From positions 9,557,939-9,621,938 of the forward strand of contig NW_020313056.1 in the NCBI RefSeq assembly GCF_003265705.1: 64,000 nt of DNA. Direction: 5' to 3'. A model generated the notes under the pieces. That model made no database searches, had not been told where the DNA came from, and was given only the letters and a program-made list of their open reading frames with translations. A program made the translations under genes and the position numbers. The DNA comes from Callorhinus ursinus. Taxonomy: Eukaryota > Chordata > Mammalia > Carnivora > Otariidae. Shown piece after piece: positions 23,961 through 35,823 of the stretch. The stretch's first letter is position 1, and every line of letters starts with the position of its first letter.

Positions 23961-24130
23961 CTTTGTGCTGGGTGACAGATACACATATTTCCATCTCCCC
24001 TAGGTGTGGCTAAATTGCTTCCGAAGTCTGCAGCTGTGTTTTGAGAGTGCTTCCCCTGCTTATTTGAAAGTGGCCAAGTCCCTTTGCAGTCCCTGGCGAG
24101 TTTTAATGAAGGTCTTCTGTCCCTTTGCAG

Positions 24131-24232
24131 AGCTGCATGCTTCTGGGAGGCCGGAAGACCACGGACATCCCTTTGGAGGGCTACCTGCTGTCTCCAATTC
24201 AGAGGATTTGCAAGTACCCCCTCCTCCTCAAG
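24131..24232 (+). CDS. PREX1: PREX1 exon D: DH domain CR3, residues about 174-207
   Basis: A 102-nt exon of 34 codons, phase 0-0, starting [12 protein letters not shown]. It carries the most conserved DH stretch, [16 protein letters not shown], at about residues 192-207. This is conserved region 3 of Dbl-family GEFs (P-x-Q-R-x-x-K-Y-P-L-L-L), a helix that contacts the Rac switch regions; Q197, K201 and the YP pair are present. The acceptor is CCTTTGCAG/AG and the donor is AAG/gtgaga. Skipping would remove the catalytic helix in frame and should abolish GEF activity. Confidence 0.97.
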
Positions 24233-24289
24233 GTGAGACGCTCACCCAACTCCTTTCTCTGTGTTTGAAGCGACAGAAAACCCAGCTTT

Positions 24290-24900
24290 GACTGGCTTAC
24301 TTGAAAAGTAAAACTTGTTAGTTCAAGTAGCTGAGATGTGTAGGGACCACGCTGGCTTTGGGCCAGGCTGGATCCTACCAGGACCTTACCTCTTTGTGTT
24401 CAGTTCTGCTTTATATTGTGTGGTAGCAGATGGCTGTGTTACTCTGGCCGCGCACCTCATCAAGTTCAAGGGCAGTGGGAAAGCCTGAATCTCTCTTCTA
24501 GTAGCTCCAACATGAGTCCTGATAGTCACTCAGGCTTTTGCCATTTGTGGCCAGAAGAATGTGATGTTCTGAACAGTTTGGGACCAAGTCATGTGGTTTA
24601 ATTTGAACCAATTACATGAAGCCTTTGCTTGTGCCATTTACCCTTCTCCTATGTGTTTAGACTTGGACTTTACTCCAGTGGCGAGGAGCTGGGCAGTGTG
24701 GGGCTCTGATCGGTTGAGACATGGTCCAGTGCAGTGAGCTGGGCGGTGTTATGTTCTGATTGGCTGATACCAGTATTAGGTGCTCCCCGCCTGACCCAGT
24801 CACACTGAGCAGATGAGCTGTAATTGGTGCAGACTTATGTCATGTGCTCCAACCTCCCAACTAATCACATGATCCCGTGGGCCACAAGCCTGTGGGTGGG
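24290..24900 (+). repeat. Unnamed old interspersed repeat, probable copy 3
   Basis: Similar layout: TTTGACTGGCTTACTTG, CCAGGCTGGATCCTACCAGG, then CTGATTGGCTGATACCAG. More diverged than the other two. Confidence 0.4.
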
Positions 24901-25787
24901 GGATGCAGGACCTCCTCATCCCAATTCTGGCTATTTGTGGAAGAGGTTGGGGGCTACTGCATGGGCCCAGCGCTAACAACCACACACCCGCTGTCTTCAT
25001 CTTTGATTTAGTCTCGGTAGCGCAGACCAGGGGGGATTTGCTGCTTGTGTGGCTACCCAAGAAGTCTTAATTCTCAGCGTCAGAGTTGGCTTCTGGGCAG
25101 ATCCCCAGCTGGGTGGATGGCTCTGCCACCATCCGCTGCTCTCTGCCCAGGGTTTTCAGTGCTTGGAAATGGCAGCTCATTGGCCCAAGCCTCCCCTGGC
25201 TCCATCCTAAAGGCCTTGCATCTGACAGCTGTTCCTTGGGGTCTCTACTGGTGGATTAATTTGGCTGGTGGTGCCTCATTCATGCACCTGTCACTGGGGC
25301 CACATGCATCCTCGCTCTGTGAACTGGAAGGCAGAAGGGAGGGGAAGATTACTAGGGCACTCTTGAACTTGACTTTCTGCTGGACAAGGTGGGTGACCCT
25401 TGAGTCTGTGAGCTGGACCAGACCCTCTCTGGGGCCATCAGCTCTGCCTGTGACCACAGGCCTCTAACGTGTGCGGCCATGGTTGATGGGACGAAGTTCT
25501 CTCTGTACCTCCTCTGGCCTCCTGCTCTGTGTCTGTCCCTGGGATCTCAGAAGGACCGTCTGCAATCATTCTTGCAGCTGCTTTGACCCCCAAACATGTG
25601 TTTGAAATGCTGTGGATGGCTGGCTCTTCACCTTGGTGCAGGGAAAGCTCCAGGTAGAACTTGTAAATCGGTAGCCTGTGGATTGAACTGGACCTACAGA
25701 CATGCTTTGTTTGATCTGTTCAGTGTGTTTTCCAAACTTGAATCACGTCCCAGCATTTAAGAAGTTGTTCTCTGTAGTGGTTTAGGG

Positions 25788-26015
25788 CAGGGGTTGGCAA
25801 AATGCTGGCCTGTGAGCCAGATCTAGCCCATGGCCTGTTTTTGTCCAACGCATGAGCTAAGAATGATGTTTACATTTTTTAAAGCCTTGTTTAGAAAAAA
25901 AGAAACCCCCAAAAACAAACAGAGAAGAATATGTGACAGAGACCGGATATAGTCGACAAAGCTTAAAATATTTACTATTTGGCCGTTTACAGAAAAAGGC
26001 TAGTGACCCCTGGAT
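25788..26015 (-). mobile_element. hAT-like MER-type element, same family, inverted
   Basis: Begins CAGGGGTTGGCAAAATGCTG and ends GGCTAGTGACCCCTGG, in inverted order compared with the 19117 copy. Confidence 0.7.
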
Positions 26016-26021
26016 TAGCGC

Positions 26022-26165
26022 CAGGCTTTGCAGCCAGAGGCAGCTTGAGTTTGAATTCTAGAATGCTCACCATTTACTAGCTGCTTGACCTTGGGCAAGT
26101 CACTTCTCTCTGCCTCAGTTACTCATCTGGGGCACAGGGTTTGTATTAATACAGACAGGGTTGTT
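26022..26165 (+). mobile_element. MIR, sense (first of a head-to-head pair)
   Basis: Includes TAGCTGCTTGACCTTGGGCA, CAGTTACTCATCTGGGG, GGGTTGTTATGATGACTG. Confidence 0.82.
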
Positions 26166-26177
26166 ATGATGACTGAA

Positions 26178-26362
26178 CACTTTTTCACTTAATTCTGAGA
26201 ACAACTTGATGAGGGAGGCACTGTGATTAGCCCCACTGGCGACACTGAGGCACGGAGGAAGTGGCCTGTTCACGGCCAGGTAGTAGGTTAAGTGGTAGGA
26301 ACTGGGATTTGAGCCCATTCTAGAGGCCCACCCTCTAACCTCTAGGCTGCACTGCCAGTTAA
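26178..26362 (-). mobile_element. MIR, antisense (second of the pair)
   Basis: Includes GACACTGAGGCACGGAGG, GGATTTGAGCCCATTCTAG, CTAACCTCTAGGCTGCACTG. Confidence 0.82.
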
Positions 26363-27924
26363 GCACTTTGGGGAGTCAAGCTGCCAAAGTCCTTGGGTTT
26401 TGGGGATGCTGACCTTCTCAGTGCCCTAGGTGAGGGTCTGGGGAGGTCAGTGGCCTTGTGTTTTGTGGCTCAGTGGCTGCTCTGTTCTTTCTCTCCTGGG
26501 GTTTCAAACCTGGGACATCTGACCCGTTCGGAAAAACGCCATCTGTAGTCCCACAGCCCAGCCGGGGCTCCCTGGGTGTTAGCCCTCTGGTTTCTGGGTC
26601 TGGGAAAAGTCCGGGGTCTCAGCAGGTGCTTGGAGTGGTAGTTTCTGTAACATATTTTAACAACCAGCGGAGCTGGACCTGAGGTCCAGGCGTTTCTGAG
26701 GCCTGCTTGTCCCCAGGGGCCACAGTTCGGTCTGGTGGGATTCACGGGCTCTGGATTCCCAGGAGAACAGACAGAGAGGAGCAGAACTGGCTGGCAACCA
26801 GTGGGAGAATAACTGCCCACCGGAAACGATGATGAAGCCAGGCTGTGGGTTTGCTCTCCTGACCAAATGGCTGTTTACTCGCCCCGTTTCCTCCGTCTCC
26901 AGCTGTGTTTATCGGGAGCTCAGATAGCACCAGGGGGACCAGCCAGCAGGGCCTTAGGTTCCTGCGGGGACGTGCCATGCTCCCCGCCTGATGGACTCGC
27001 TCAGTGTCCTGGCCTTTGGCACCCACAGCTGGAACATTTGCATCAGGACACAGCTGGGACTGAGGGCAACGCTTCATGCTCCTCCTGAGTTCCTCCTTCC
27101 TGTCACATTTTCCAGAGGATTCTAAAAGACGGTACCATGAGCCCAATCCCTCAAGCCTCTCCCCCTCTGGCCCCTGCAACTCTGACGCCCTCGCAGATGT
27201 CCCCATGGCCCTCTGAGCCCCCTTGTTTGAGCTGAACTCCGAATCCAGTAGGCGAATGGGGTCAGTGAGCCCGGGTGGGAAGAGAGAAGAGGCGAGAATG
27301 AAAGCTTCATTGGGAACGGCCCCAAAAAGCTGAACTTGAACCTTGCCTAAGAATAGCCAGAACATTCTATCTCAGCCTTCGGCCCAGGCTTGGGATAGAC
27401 AGTTGGCATTTTTAGGCTTTGTTGAGTTTTCCATCGACCTTTCCAGGGAAATGATTCAGGCTTGGGGTCACGCCCCTGGTGCTCAAGTGACAGGTGCCCG
27501 AGGGGAGGCTGACTGTCATTGTCCCTTTGGGTTGTTTCCTGGTGATGCACAGATCTCATTGGGCCACTCACACTGTGCCCCAGCTGCTGGCGTGGCTCAG
27601 GACCCGCAGTGGTGCCCGGGACAGCCCCTACCCCTCAGGCTCCAGGCAGACTGGGCCCCACGAGGGCCTGGTACATAATGGAAGCAGGTTGGGGCAGGTG
27701 GGGGCAAACTGGATGGGCACACAACTGTCCAGAGGGGGCAGCTGCCACCCCAGCCCCCCTGCTCTCCTTTGCCTCCTATACTCTCGGCCCCTTCCCTGCT
27801 GTCTCCTTTGCTGGCTCCACACCTTCTGGGCCTCTAAGCACAGGTGGGCCCAGCGCTTGGTCCTGGGGCCTTTTCTTTCTCTCTCTAGACTGGCTCCCGG
27901 AGTGGCCTCAGCCACCTTGTGGCC

Positions 27925-28365
27925 TTTTAAAAAAATATATATATAGTCAAAAGTTGTGCAATCTTCATCATAATAATTTTAGAATATTTTTATCACCATC
28001 AAGAGAAACTCCAGACCCATCAGCAGTCCTTGGGCTTTTTCCTCCTGCCCCAGGCCCTGGCCACCGCTCATCCACTTCCTGTCTGTGGGGATTTGCCCAT
28101 TCAGGACCTTCCATATAGACGGGATCATATCATATGTAACCTTTTGTGTCCGGCTTCTTTCCTTTAGCACAGTGTTTTCCAGGCTCGTCCACATGGCAGC
28201 ACAGATCAGAGCTTCATTCCTTTTTATGGATGGATAATATTCCATTGTATGGAACCACATTTTGTTTATCCGTTCGTTCCTGGAGGGATGTTTGGGTTCT
28301 TTCCACTTTCTGGCTATTATGAATAACGCTGCTTTGAACGTCCACGTACTAGCTTCCGGCGGACA
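27925..28365 (+). mobile_element. L1M-type 3' fragment
   Basis: Includes GGGATCATATCATATGTAAC, ATAATATTCCATTGTATGG and GGCTATTATGAATAACGCTG, a well-preserved old L1 3' end directly upstream of an L2. Confidence 0.65.
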
Positions 28366-28434
28366 CTCCCACGGCTTTAACCCCATCTCTGTGTCCGACC
28401 TGCAGCCCGGACCTGTCTCCCAAGCTCCAGGCTT

Positions 28435-29425
28435 GTTTTCCTGCCCACTCAGCTTCCCCACTTGGGTGTCAGACAGGCATCTCCTGCCTACCATGTCCAG
28501 AGGCCAAATGCTTGGCTCCCCTCTTGCCCCAGACGGGGCTCCCCTTCCCCGCCACCCTGTTGCCCCCATTTCCATAAATGGCCTCTCCTTTCTGGTCGCT
28601 CAGGCCAAACCGGAGCTGTCTTTGGCTCACCCCACATCCAGTCTCTTAGGAGGTCCTCTTGGCTCTGCTTTCGGAATCTGTCCTGAGTCTGTAGCCCGTC
28701 TAACTCCTTCACTCCGCCGCGCCGCCGGGCCCCTGCTACAGCGCCCGCTGGGTCTTCCTGCCTCTGCCCTTGTCCTCCACAGTCTCTTCTCAACTCAGCA
28801 GCTAAGCCTAAGCCAGTTCATGTCACTTCCTCGCTCAGAACCGTCCAGCAGCTCCCTGTCACTCCGACTGCGATCCGGATTCCTCATCAGCGTCGCCTGT
28901 AAAGTGCTACACAGTTAAGTTATGTTTCTTTCTGACCTCCTCTGCTTCTTCTCCCGCCCCCCTGGCCCTGCTCCAGCCACACTTGTCTCCTTGCCGTTCT
29001 CCGAACACAACAAACACGTTCCTGCCCTGGGTCCTTTGCACTTTATTTTTCTTCTGGGACATCGTTAACGTGGATATCCTGCAGCTCACTCTCTGATATT
29101 GTCAGGCGTCTGTACTCGGTTGTTCCTCCTCAGAGAGGCCTTACCTGACCCTCCAGCTGTAGCAGAGGCACCTCTACCATTCTCTGTCCCCTTGCCCTGT
29201 TTTTATTTTTCTTCACAGTCCCTTTCCCTAACTCACGTTCTGTTCTGTAACTCTTGGTGTGCGGATTGATTTTCTGAATCCTCATTAGGCTATCAGCTCG
29301 GCCAGGGCAAAGGTTCGGGCCTGTTCTGTTTGTTGCTATTCCCCAAGTACCCAGAATGGTGCCTGGCACATAGTAGGTACTCCCCCCCGCCCCCCGCAGT
29401 GACTCACTGAATGACTGGAAATGCC
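28435..29425 (+). mobile_element. Nearly 1-kb L2, sense
   Basis: An unusually long L2 that reads through several known consensus blocks: TCTCCTTTCTGGTCGCTCAG, CACATCCAGTCTCTTAGG, CAGAACCGTCCAGCAGCTCC, CTCAGAGAGGCCTTACCTGA and the tail GTGCCTGGCACATAGTAGG. Confidence 0.85.
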
Positions 29426-30084
29426 ACCCTAGTGTTGCCAACCGTTTCTAAACCCAGAAATTGGGACTTTTATAAAAGGTGCAAGCACCTGATTTCCAAA
29501 TGTCAGCCTGGTTCAAAACTTGTCAAACATGCTGAGGCCAAATAGGGCATGTCCTGGGAGCCGTCTGCTGGGGACAGCTGCTCTAGCGGGCTGGTGGCAG
29601 GGATGCTTTTGGCAGAATGGCTACTCAGGGTACAGCCTGGGGGCCCCGCACAGGCTCCGGTGTGTCTTGCACCTCCCACATCTGTTTGCAGGTGATGCAG
29701 CTGTCGCCCACGCTCAGCATGAAGACCTTGCCATTCAGTTGTTCCCTCTGTCTCCCCGGCCACCGGGGGTGTGGCACCCCTGCGGATGGACCACGGTCCA
29801 TCACCGGGGCGGTGTTGGCATCAATTCCTCGTGTAGGGGGATGGCTGGGGGAGCGGTGGTGTGTTCCCCGGAGTGGGGGCATGGACCACTTAGGGCTCTC
29901 CAAAGGATGTTAGGTGGCCCATGAAAAACCTTTATGTGTGGTGAGTGGTGGGGGAGGGAGGCGGGCACACTGGAAAGCAGTGCATCACATAGGGAGAATG
30001 TTCTTTTCTTAGCAAATCCGTTTGTGTCTTCCTGATTCCCTCCAGGAGAGAGTTACGGTTGGTGCTGCAGCGTCAGGCGTTTGG

Positions 30085-30680
30085 GAGGCCATTTATTTAC
30101 TCACCAACGATTGTTGAGTAACTCTTATGTATAAGGCGTCGTCCTAGGTGCTGGAGATACAAAGTGAACAAAACGGCCCAGAGCCCTACTTCTGTGGGAC
30201 TGGCATTCTGCTGGGGGAGACAGACAACAGAGGGATAGATAGGAAACGAGTAGACTCGTAGAGTGGGCCTGGGTGCTGTGCAGGAAAAGTATCTCAGACT
30301 AAGAGGGTTGGTAAGGGCCAGGAGTGAGGGACTGAGAGGGTGACATTTGAGCAAAGACCTGGAGGAGGTGAGAAAGGGGGCCATACAGGTACTAGGGGGA
30401 AGAGTCTGCCGGATAGAGGGAAGAGCCAGTGCAAAGGCCCTGTGGTAGGACCGTGTCTGAGGAACAGTGAGGTGGCCAGAGGAGGATCTGAGGGAGAGAG
30501 TGGGGGAGTGAGGTCAGAGAGGTGACGGGGCCAGTGTAGGCAGGGCCTTGTGGGCCATTGTAGGGTCTTTGTCTACTCTGAGTGTTGTAGGTGCCTCAGG
30601 AAGCTTCTGAGCAGGGGAAGGACAGGGTCTCCCTTTGTTTCCAGATGGACTGTGATTGGGGAGTGGGGGTGGCCGGGTCC
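30085..30680 (-). mobile_element. L2, antisense
   Basis: Includes GTGACATTTGAGCAAAGACC, CAGTGCAAAGGCCCTGTGG and GCAGGGCCTTGTGGGCCATT. Confidence 0.82.
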
Positions 30681-31106
30681 AGGGAGTTGACTTCAGCGGT
30701 CTGACCCAGGGTGGTGGTGGGGAGGGGGTGGTGGGTTCATTTTGAGATTTACCCCTTCACATCATTTGCCCATTTCCTGTTGAATACTTTGGGTCATTCC
30801 TCTGGAGTTCTTCTCTGACTCTGAGGTTGCGAAATGAGCTCCTTATCTGCCAGGGATCTGGCAACGACTGTGGCCATCTTGCTGTGAAGGCCCAGGAAGT
30901 GAGAATTCTCCTCACTGCGGGCCCTGCCGCCCCAGCTGTCATGCTCCCCCAGCCGCAGTGTCCACCCTCCATCCTGCACCTCGGGCTGAGCGCAGACACC
31001 TTGCCCACAGCGGCTCTCACACCCAGTGTCAGCTCAGGTTCTTGTGTGTGGTGAGCCGCGGTAGCCTGGGGATGCTCCCTCGGGGTGGGGCACCTGCTCG
31101 CACTTC

Positions 31107-31125
31107 TTTTTTTTTTTTTTTTTTT
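31107..31125. repeat. Poly-T run of 19
   Basis: Isolated T run not attached to a SINE that I recognise. Confidence 0.85.
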
Positions 31126-32339
31126 CAAAGCTTCCGGTCACGCTCTCCTTCCCCTTGTCTGATTTATTTCGATCCTGTTCACCGCCTGGGGCTGTTGTCT
31201 GGTCCCCCCTTCCCCTGGGGGAGCACCTTTTGCCAGAGAGAGGGCTCCATCTCCCCCTTCCTTGCTTCCCCTTTGCTGTGTCCCCGGAACCTGGCAGGCG
31301 CTTAGGAAACCCTCCGGGTCCTGATGCTGCAGGACATCTGGGCCTTGGGACCGTTAGGACCTGTCCTCCAGAAAAGAGGCTGTTGGTTTTCAGGCGGAGC
31401 AAAAATGAAGTGAATGGAGAGGGAACATTCTGGGGTTGGTTTTCTGCTGGGAGCCCTCCGAACAACGCGCTGGCAGATTGCCCCCTGCTGTCCCGGCACG
31501 TGTTGTCAGAGAACAGGCTGCTGATGGCTAGCGTAGACTGAGAGCTTACCACGTATGTACTTGACTGCGGAGGTCCTTTCCCTGGAGTACTGGATTCACC
31601 GTGCCCGTGAACAGAACCAGATTCACATCCAGGCTCTCATCCACGTTCCTCCTTGTACTTTGTTGGGGCCTTGGATTATTCTGCCTCTATCTCCGTATCT
31701 GTTAAAGGGGATAATAATGGACCCCACCTCCCACGCACAGAGTAAAGGCTGAGTGGGCAGTAACTCTGCCACCCTTCTCCTCCTCACCATGGTCCTCCTT
31801 ATCAGCACTTTTCAGCATGGAGGGCCACTGGCCCGAGGTCACCTGGCTACAGAGGGGCAGAGCCAGCCCTGGCACCCACGTGTGGCACGTCAGAGCACCA
31901 CATCTGTGATTTTCAAGGGAGCAGAGAGGTGGGGAGATCCTGGAACCGTTAGGCACGTCTAGGTCGTCTGGTGAAGGAGACCTATCTCTGCTGGCACGGG
32001 CCTGTCGGTTGAGTGATTCGGCTGGAAAATTTTCCCTGCAATCTTGAGGTCCTGCTAGCGTCTCCCTCCTGTTTCTCTCTCATCACACATAGCGCGTGGC
32101 AAAAGCCCTTTGATGACAACGAGCCTGGCCTTCAGCACGGCCCAGGCCTGCGCTTGTGGCGGGGGTGTGAAGTGGTGGGAGAGGGTCGTGGAATAGGGCC
32201 TGCCCAGACTGGCCACTTGCCGCGGGCCGTCCTGTCCCTGTGAGGTGGGGTGTTTTTCTACCTGTTCTACAGATGAGACGACTGGGGCTGGGTGGGGTCT
32301 GTATCTGTGGCCTGCTCTCTGACCTCCTGATCTCTGTCT

Positions 32340-33040
32340 TGTTTCTCTCTTTTCCTTTCTGTCTTTCTCATTTACATCTCCTCCAGCTACACTGTCTCAT
32401 TGCCGTTCCTCCTTACATCCCGTAAACACTCCCACCTCAGACCCTTTGCATTTGCCCTACACTCTGTCTGGCACACTCTTCCCCAAGATTTTTGCAGGAC
32501 TCCCTCCCTTGCTTTATCCAGAGTCTCTGTTTAAATGTCACCTCCTCCAAGAGGCCTCCCCTGACCTCCCCATTTGAAAGAACACCTCCCGGGGCTCCTG
32601 GGTGGCTCAGTCAGTTAAGCGTCTGCCTTCGGCTCAGGTCACGATCTTGGGATCCTGGGATCGAGCCCCAAATCGGGCTCCCTGCTCAGCAGGGAGTCTG
32701 TTTCTCCCTCTGCCCATCCTCTGGCTTGTGCTCTCTCTCTCAAATAAATAAATAAAATCTCAAAAAAAAAAAAACAACAAAAGAAAGAACACCTCCCTTC
32801 CCAAGACCTTCAAGCCTGTCATTCTGATTTGCTTTCACAGTATTTATCAGTGCCTGACATTGTATTGTACACGTGAGTTTTCTTTATTTTGGTCCATCTC
32901 CTTTACTAGAATGTAATACCCACCAGGTGAGGAATTTTTCTCTGTTTCATTGACAGATTTGTCCCCACGCCCTAGAATACTGCTCTGCCATGAAGAAGGT
33001 GCTCAGGGGACATTTATTGAATGAGTGAATGAATGAGCGA
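32340..33040 (+). mobile_element. L2 3' end, split by SINEC
   Basis: L2 text on both sides of the SINEC: AAATGTCACCTCCTCCAAGA on the left, and TTACTAGAATGTAATACCCA and GGACATTTATTGAATGAGTG on the right. Confidence 0.85.
32591..32782 (+). mobile_element. SINEC, sense, nested in L2
   Basis: Sense SINEC flanked by perfect 15-bp duplications GAAAGAACACCTCCC at 32576-32590 and 32783-32797. It ends 382 bp upstream of exon E. Confidence 0.96.
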
Positions 33041-33164
33041 ATGAATCAGTGATGCTCCCCAGCCCCAGAACACCCGCTTTGGCTCAGGGTCAGGTGACCT
33101 GGATGCCGTGTCTGGGCCCCTCTGAGTCAACGTCTCTCATTCCTGTCCTCATCTGTCCCCGTAG

Positions 33165-33326
33165 GAGCTGGCCAAGAGGACTCCTGGCAAGCACCCGGAC
33201 CACCCTGCGGTCCAGAGCGCCCTGCAGGCCATGAAGACCGTGTGCTCTAACATCAACGAGACCAAGCGGCAGATGGAGAAGCTGGAGGTCCTGGAGCAGC
33301 TGCAGTCCCACATTGAGGGCTGGGAG
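33165..33326 (+). CDS. PREX1: PREX1 exon E: end of DH domain and DH-PH linker helix, residues about 208-261
   Basis: A 162-nt exon of 54 codons, phase 0-0, from [16 protein letters not shown] to LQSHIEGWE. Codon 31 (33255-33257, AAC) is the asparagine corresponding to N238, which with E56 is needed for Rac activation in human P-Rex1; it is intact. The following [18 protein letters not shown] stretch is the long helix linking DH to PH. At about 249 valine replaces the alanine I recall for human. The acceptor is CCCCGTAG/GA and the donor is GAG/gtgcgt, a moderate site. A SINEC ends 382 bp upstream. Confidence 0.97.
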
Positions 33327-33456
33327 GTGCGTCAGGCGGGAGGCCTCCCGGGCTTGAGAGGGGCCCCGGGGATGCGCAGCTGCAGGTACACTGTAGTCTG
33401 GCCCCCAGATTTCAGCCTGCCATGTGTGTGTGGTTTGGCCTCCGCGGCGTTTGTGT

Positions 33457-33481
33457 AAAAAAAAAAAAAAAAAAAAAAAAA
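33457..33481. repeat. Poly-A run of 25
   Basis: An uninterrupted A run 130 bp after the exon E donor, with no recognised SINE body before it. Confidence 0.9.
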
Positions 33482-33916
33482 TTGTTATTTTCCTGTGAAG
33501 TCCTCATAAAAGTCTAGATTTAAAGTTTCTTTTGAAAAATCGGTAGCCCTGGGCCCCCACTTCCCCTGACCACAGCCACTAGAGCTTCCAGTTTTTTCCT
33601 TAGTCCCCAGTGCCTCCCATTCCTCCCCAGTCTCTCTCCTTCACACGTTGCCTTGTCTGCCTGGTGTCCATAGGCCTTTGAGCTTTTGATGCCAAGGTCC
33701 ACGGTAGTGCTTACCGGTCCACTCCAGGACAGAATTCTGGCCTTGACGCTCCCTTGCTGGGTGACTTTAGGCAGATGTCCTAACTTCTCTGAACCTCCTG
33801 TTTCCTCATCTATTCCTGGCACACAGTAGGTACTCAATAAATGGTAGGTGTTGCTATTACATTACTATCGTCACGCTTACGGGGGTCTGGGATTCTTGAA
33901 ATCTCATTGTGCATGT

Positions 33917-33982
33917 GTTTAAACCTCCATGTTTTCCTTAGATTTATTTGTTTAAACCTCCATGTCTTCCTTAGATTATCAG
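33917..33982. repeat. 33-bp tandem duplication
   Basis: Two copies of a 33-bp unit beginning GTTTAAACCTCCATGT, starting at 33917 and 33950, with few differences. Confidence 0.88.
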
Positions 33983-35823
33983 AGATTTCCTACAAATCTG
34001 TTGAAGGAAATGGGGAAATCTGAATAAATAAAAAAAAAAAATGAGTATCAGAGTAAATGCAGCTGGAATGGAAGATCAAACGCAAAGATGAAAGACTCCT
34101 AGATTCTTCTCTGAATCATCTGCCTTTGGGTTTTCTGGCGCTTGCTACTTTTGGGATTTCCACTTCTTTGCCCTGCGTTCCGGAATCCTGAATGTGACTC
34201 CGTATCACTGCAGAGATTGAGAGTCTGACTGTAGAGAGGGGCCTGCTTTGAGGGAGGAGGCGGGGAGTGTCGATTAGTGCTTGCCACGTACCCATCCTCC
34301 TCCCGCTGGGCCTTCCTGTCCTCCTGGAGCCCGGGAACGAGGAGCTGCATTTTTCAGACCCCCTTGTAGATCAGGTTTGGGATGTGATTGGCCAAAGTCA
34401 GATCCAGCTGCTGGGGATTGGGCAGATGGGGTGGGACAGAGGCCACCCCGTGCTGTCTTTGCAGCAGAGCACAGCTGTGGTCGTGTTGGGCAGTCCATGG
34501 TAGCATCAGCAGAGGGTCCGGGCTCCAGCATCCTGGGTATCCGGAGGCATGGGACACCTGCTGGTTGTTGGTGGCGTGTATCTATCAGGCAGGGGACCGG
34601 CTCTGTGGCTGGCAGTTGAGGCAGTAGCTCCCAAAGGCTAGATGCAGCCTGGTGGCATTTTCCTGGAGTATCTGCTCGGGCCAGGTGTGTGTGACTCTTC
34701 CTTCTCCCAGTGGGGGCCAAGGCAGTGGCTCTGTGGGGAGTGGGCCAGATATACGGTGTTGTTGGTTTTCTGGGAGCCCCGGTTTGGATTCCTGCCTCTC
34801 CTAGACCATCTGACAATTAAGTAAGCCCCTTATTTCTTTCTGCTTAAAATATATGTAGCTTGGTTTCTATGTCCTGTGACTGCAAATTGCCGGATACTCA
34901 GGTGTGTCGGTTAGGGTGTGTTGTCTCAGGACTCATGCGGGCCCCAAGGTGTCAGAGCTCCCACTTTGTCTCCTGCAGTTCTGTTGGCCTTCCCCGCCCA
35001 GTTCCATGAGAGCCGGAGCTCCAGGCATCTCGTGTTCCAGAATTGCAGGAGACAGGGGTATGGCCAGAGCAGTTGAGAGGAAGCTCTTCTCAGTGGAGGA
35101 AAACCTTTCCCGGACGCCCCAAAGAGACTTCCCCTTTCGTCTCATTGACCGGTGGGTCACACGGCCACTTTCAGCCAACACGCCTGCCTAAAGAGCCAAC
35201 AGAATGGAGGGTGTGTTTAAGCCTGTTTGGGCTTTGAGCTTCCTGGCAGCCAAGGTGAAGAGAGCTGGAGACATAAGTTACTCAATATTTATTTTCAAAA
35301 AAGGAAGACCGAGCCGTTCTTCTGGGAGACAGAGAGTTTCCTGGAAACCAGCTGAAAAAGAAATTTCCCACATGGGAGCCTGTGGAGAGGAGAGTTGAGC
35401 AAGCAGTTTGGCAGCGGGAGCAGAAGTGATTTCTAGATGCCTACTTCTGGGAAGGGCCTAGGGAGATAGGAACTAAGGATCTTTGGGGGCCCTTTTAGAC
35501 CCTGAAAAATCTGCAGTTGGAAAGTGGCCCTGATTTCGATCGCCGTTTCTGGGTGCTGTAGGAAATACATGTGCCAGAATAAGAATTGCTGGCGATGATT
35601 GAGCCCTATTGCATGTCTCCAGGACTAAGGGGAGGTGCTCTTATGATCCCCATTGGACAGCTGAGGAAACTGAGGCACAGGGACTTGGTTTGGAGGCCCA
35701 GCCCTGTAACTGACAGATTCCCCTGCCTCAGGCAAGTTTGTCACGCTCTCTTGGCCTCCATTTGCCCTTGGTTGTCTAATTTGAGTAATAATATCTCTTG
35801 AAGGTACCTCCTGGTGTCATTCT

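Larger units (their letters stand above)
18996..24130 (+). other. PREX1: PREX1 intron C-D
   Basis: A 5.1-kb intron. It contains a hAT-like element (19117-19335), an unnamed old repeat split by a SINEC (19377-20090), an antisense L2 (21725-22195), a MIR and an L2 tail (22798-23095), an L1M 3' fragment (23375-23715) and a second copy of the hAT-like family (23741-23960). No gene is supported in 20100-21720; part of it (20220-20700) resembles an old interspersed repeat that I cannot name. Confidence 0.8.
24233..33164 (+). other. PREX1: PREX1 intron D-E
   Basis: The largest complete intron here, 8.9 kb. It holds a copy of an unnamed old repeat (about 24290-24900), a hAT-like element (25788-26015), two MIRs head to head (26022-26362), an L1M 3' end followed directly by a nearly 1-kb L2 (27925-29425), an antisense L2 (30085-30680), a poly-T run of 19 (31107-31125) and an L2 split by a sense SINEC (32340-33040). 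I see nothing specific in 25070-25780, 26370-27920, 29430-30080, 30690-31100 and 31130-32330. Confidence 0.8.

Noticed and set aside
28262..28918. 218-codon open frame on the + strand
   Set aside because: It is made of L1M and L2 text, so it is repeat-derived and not a gene.
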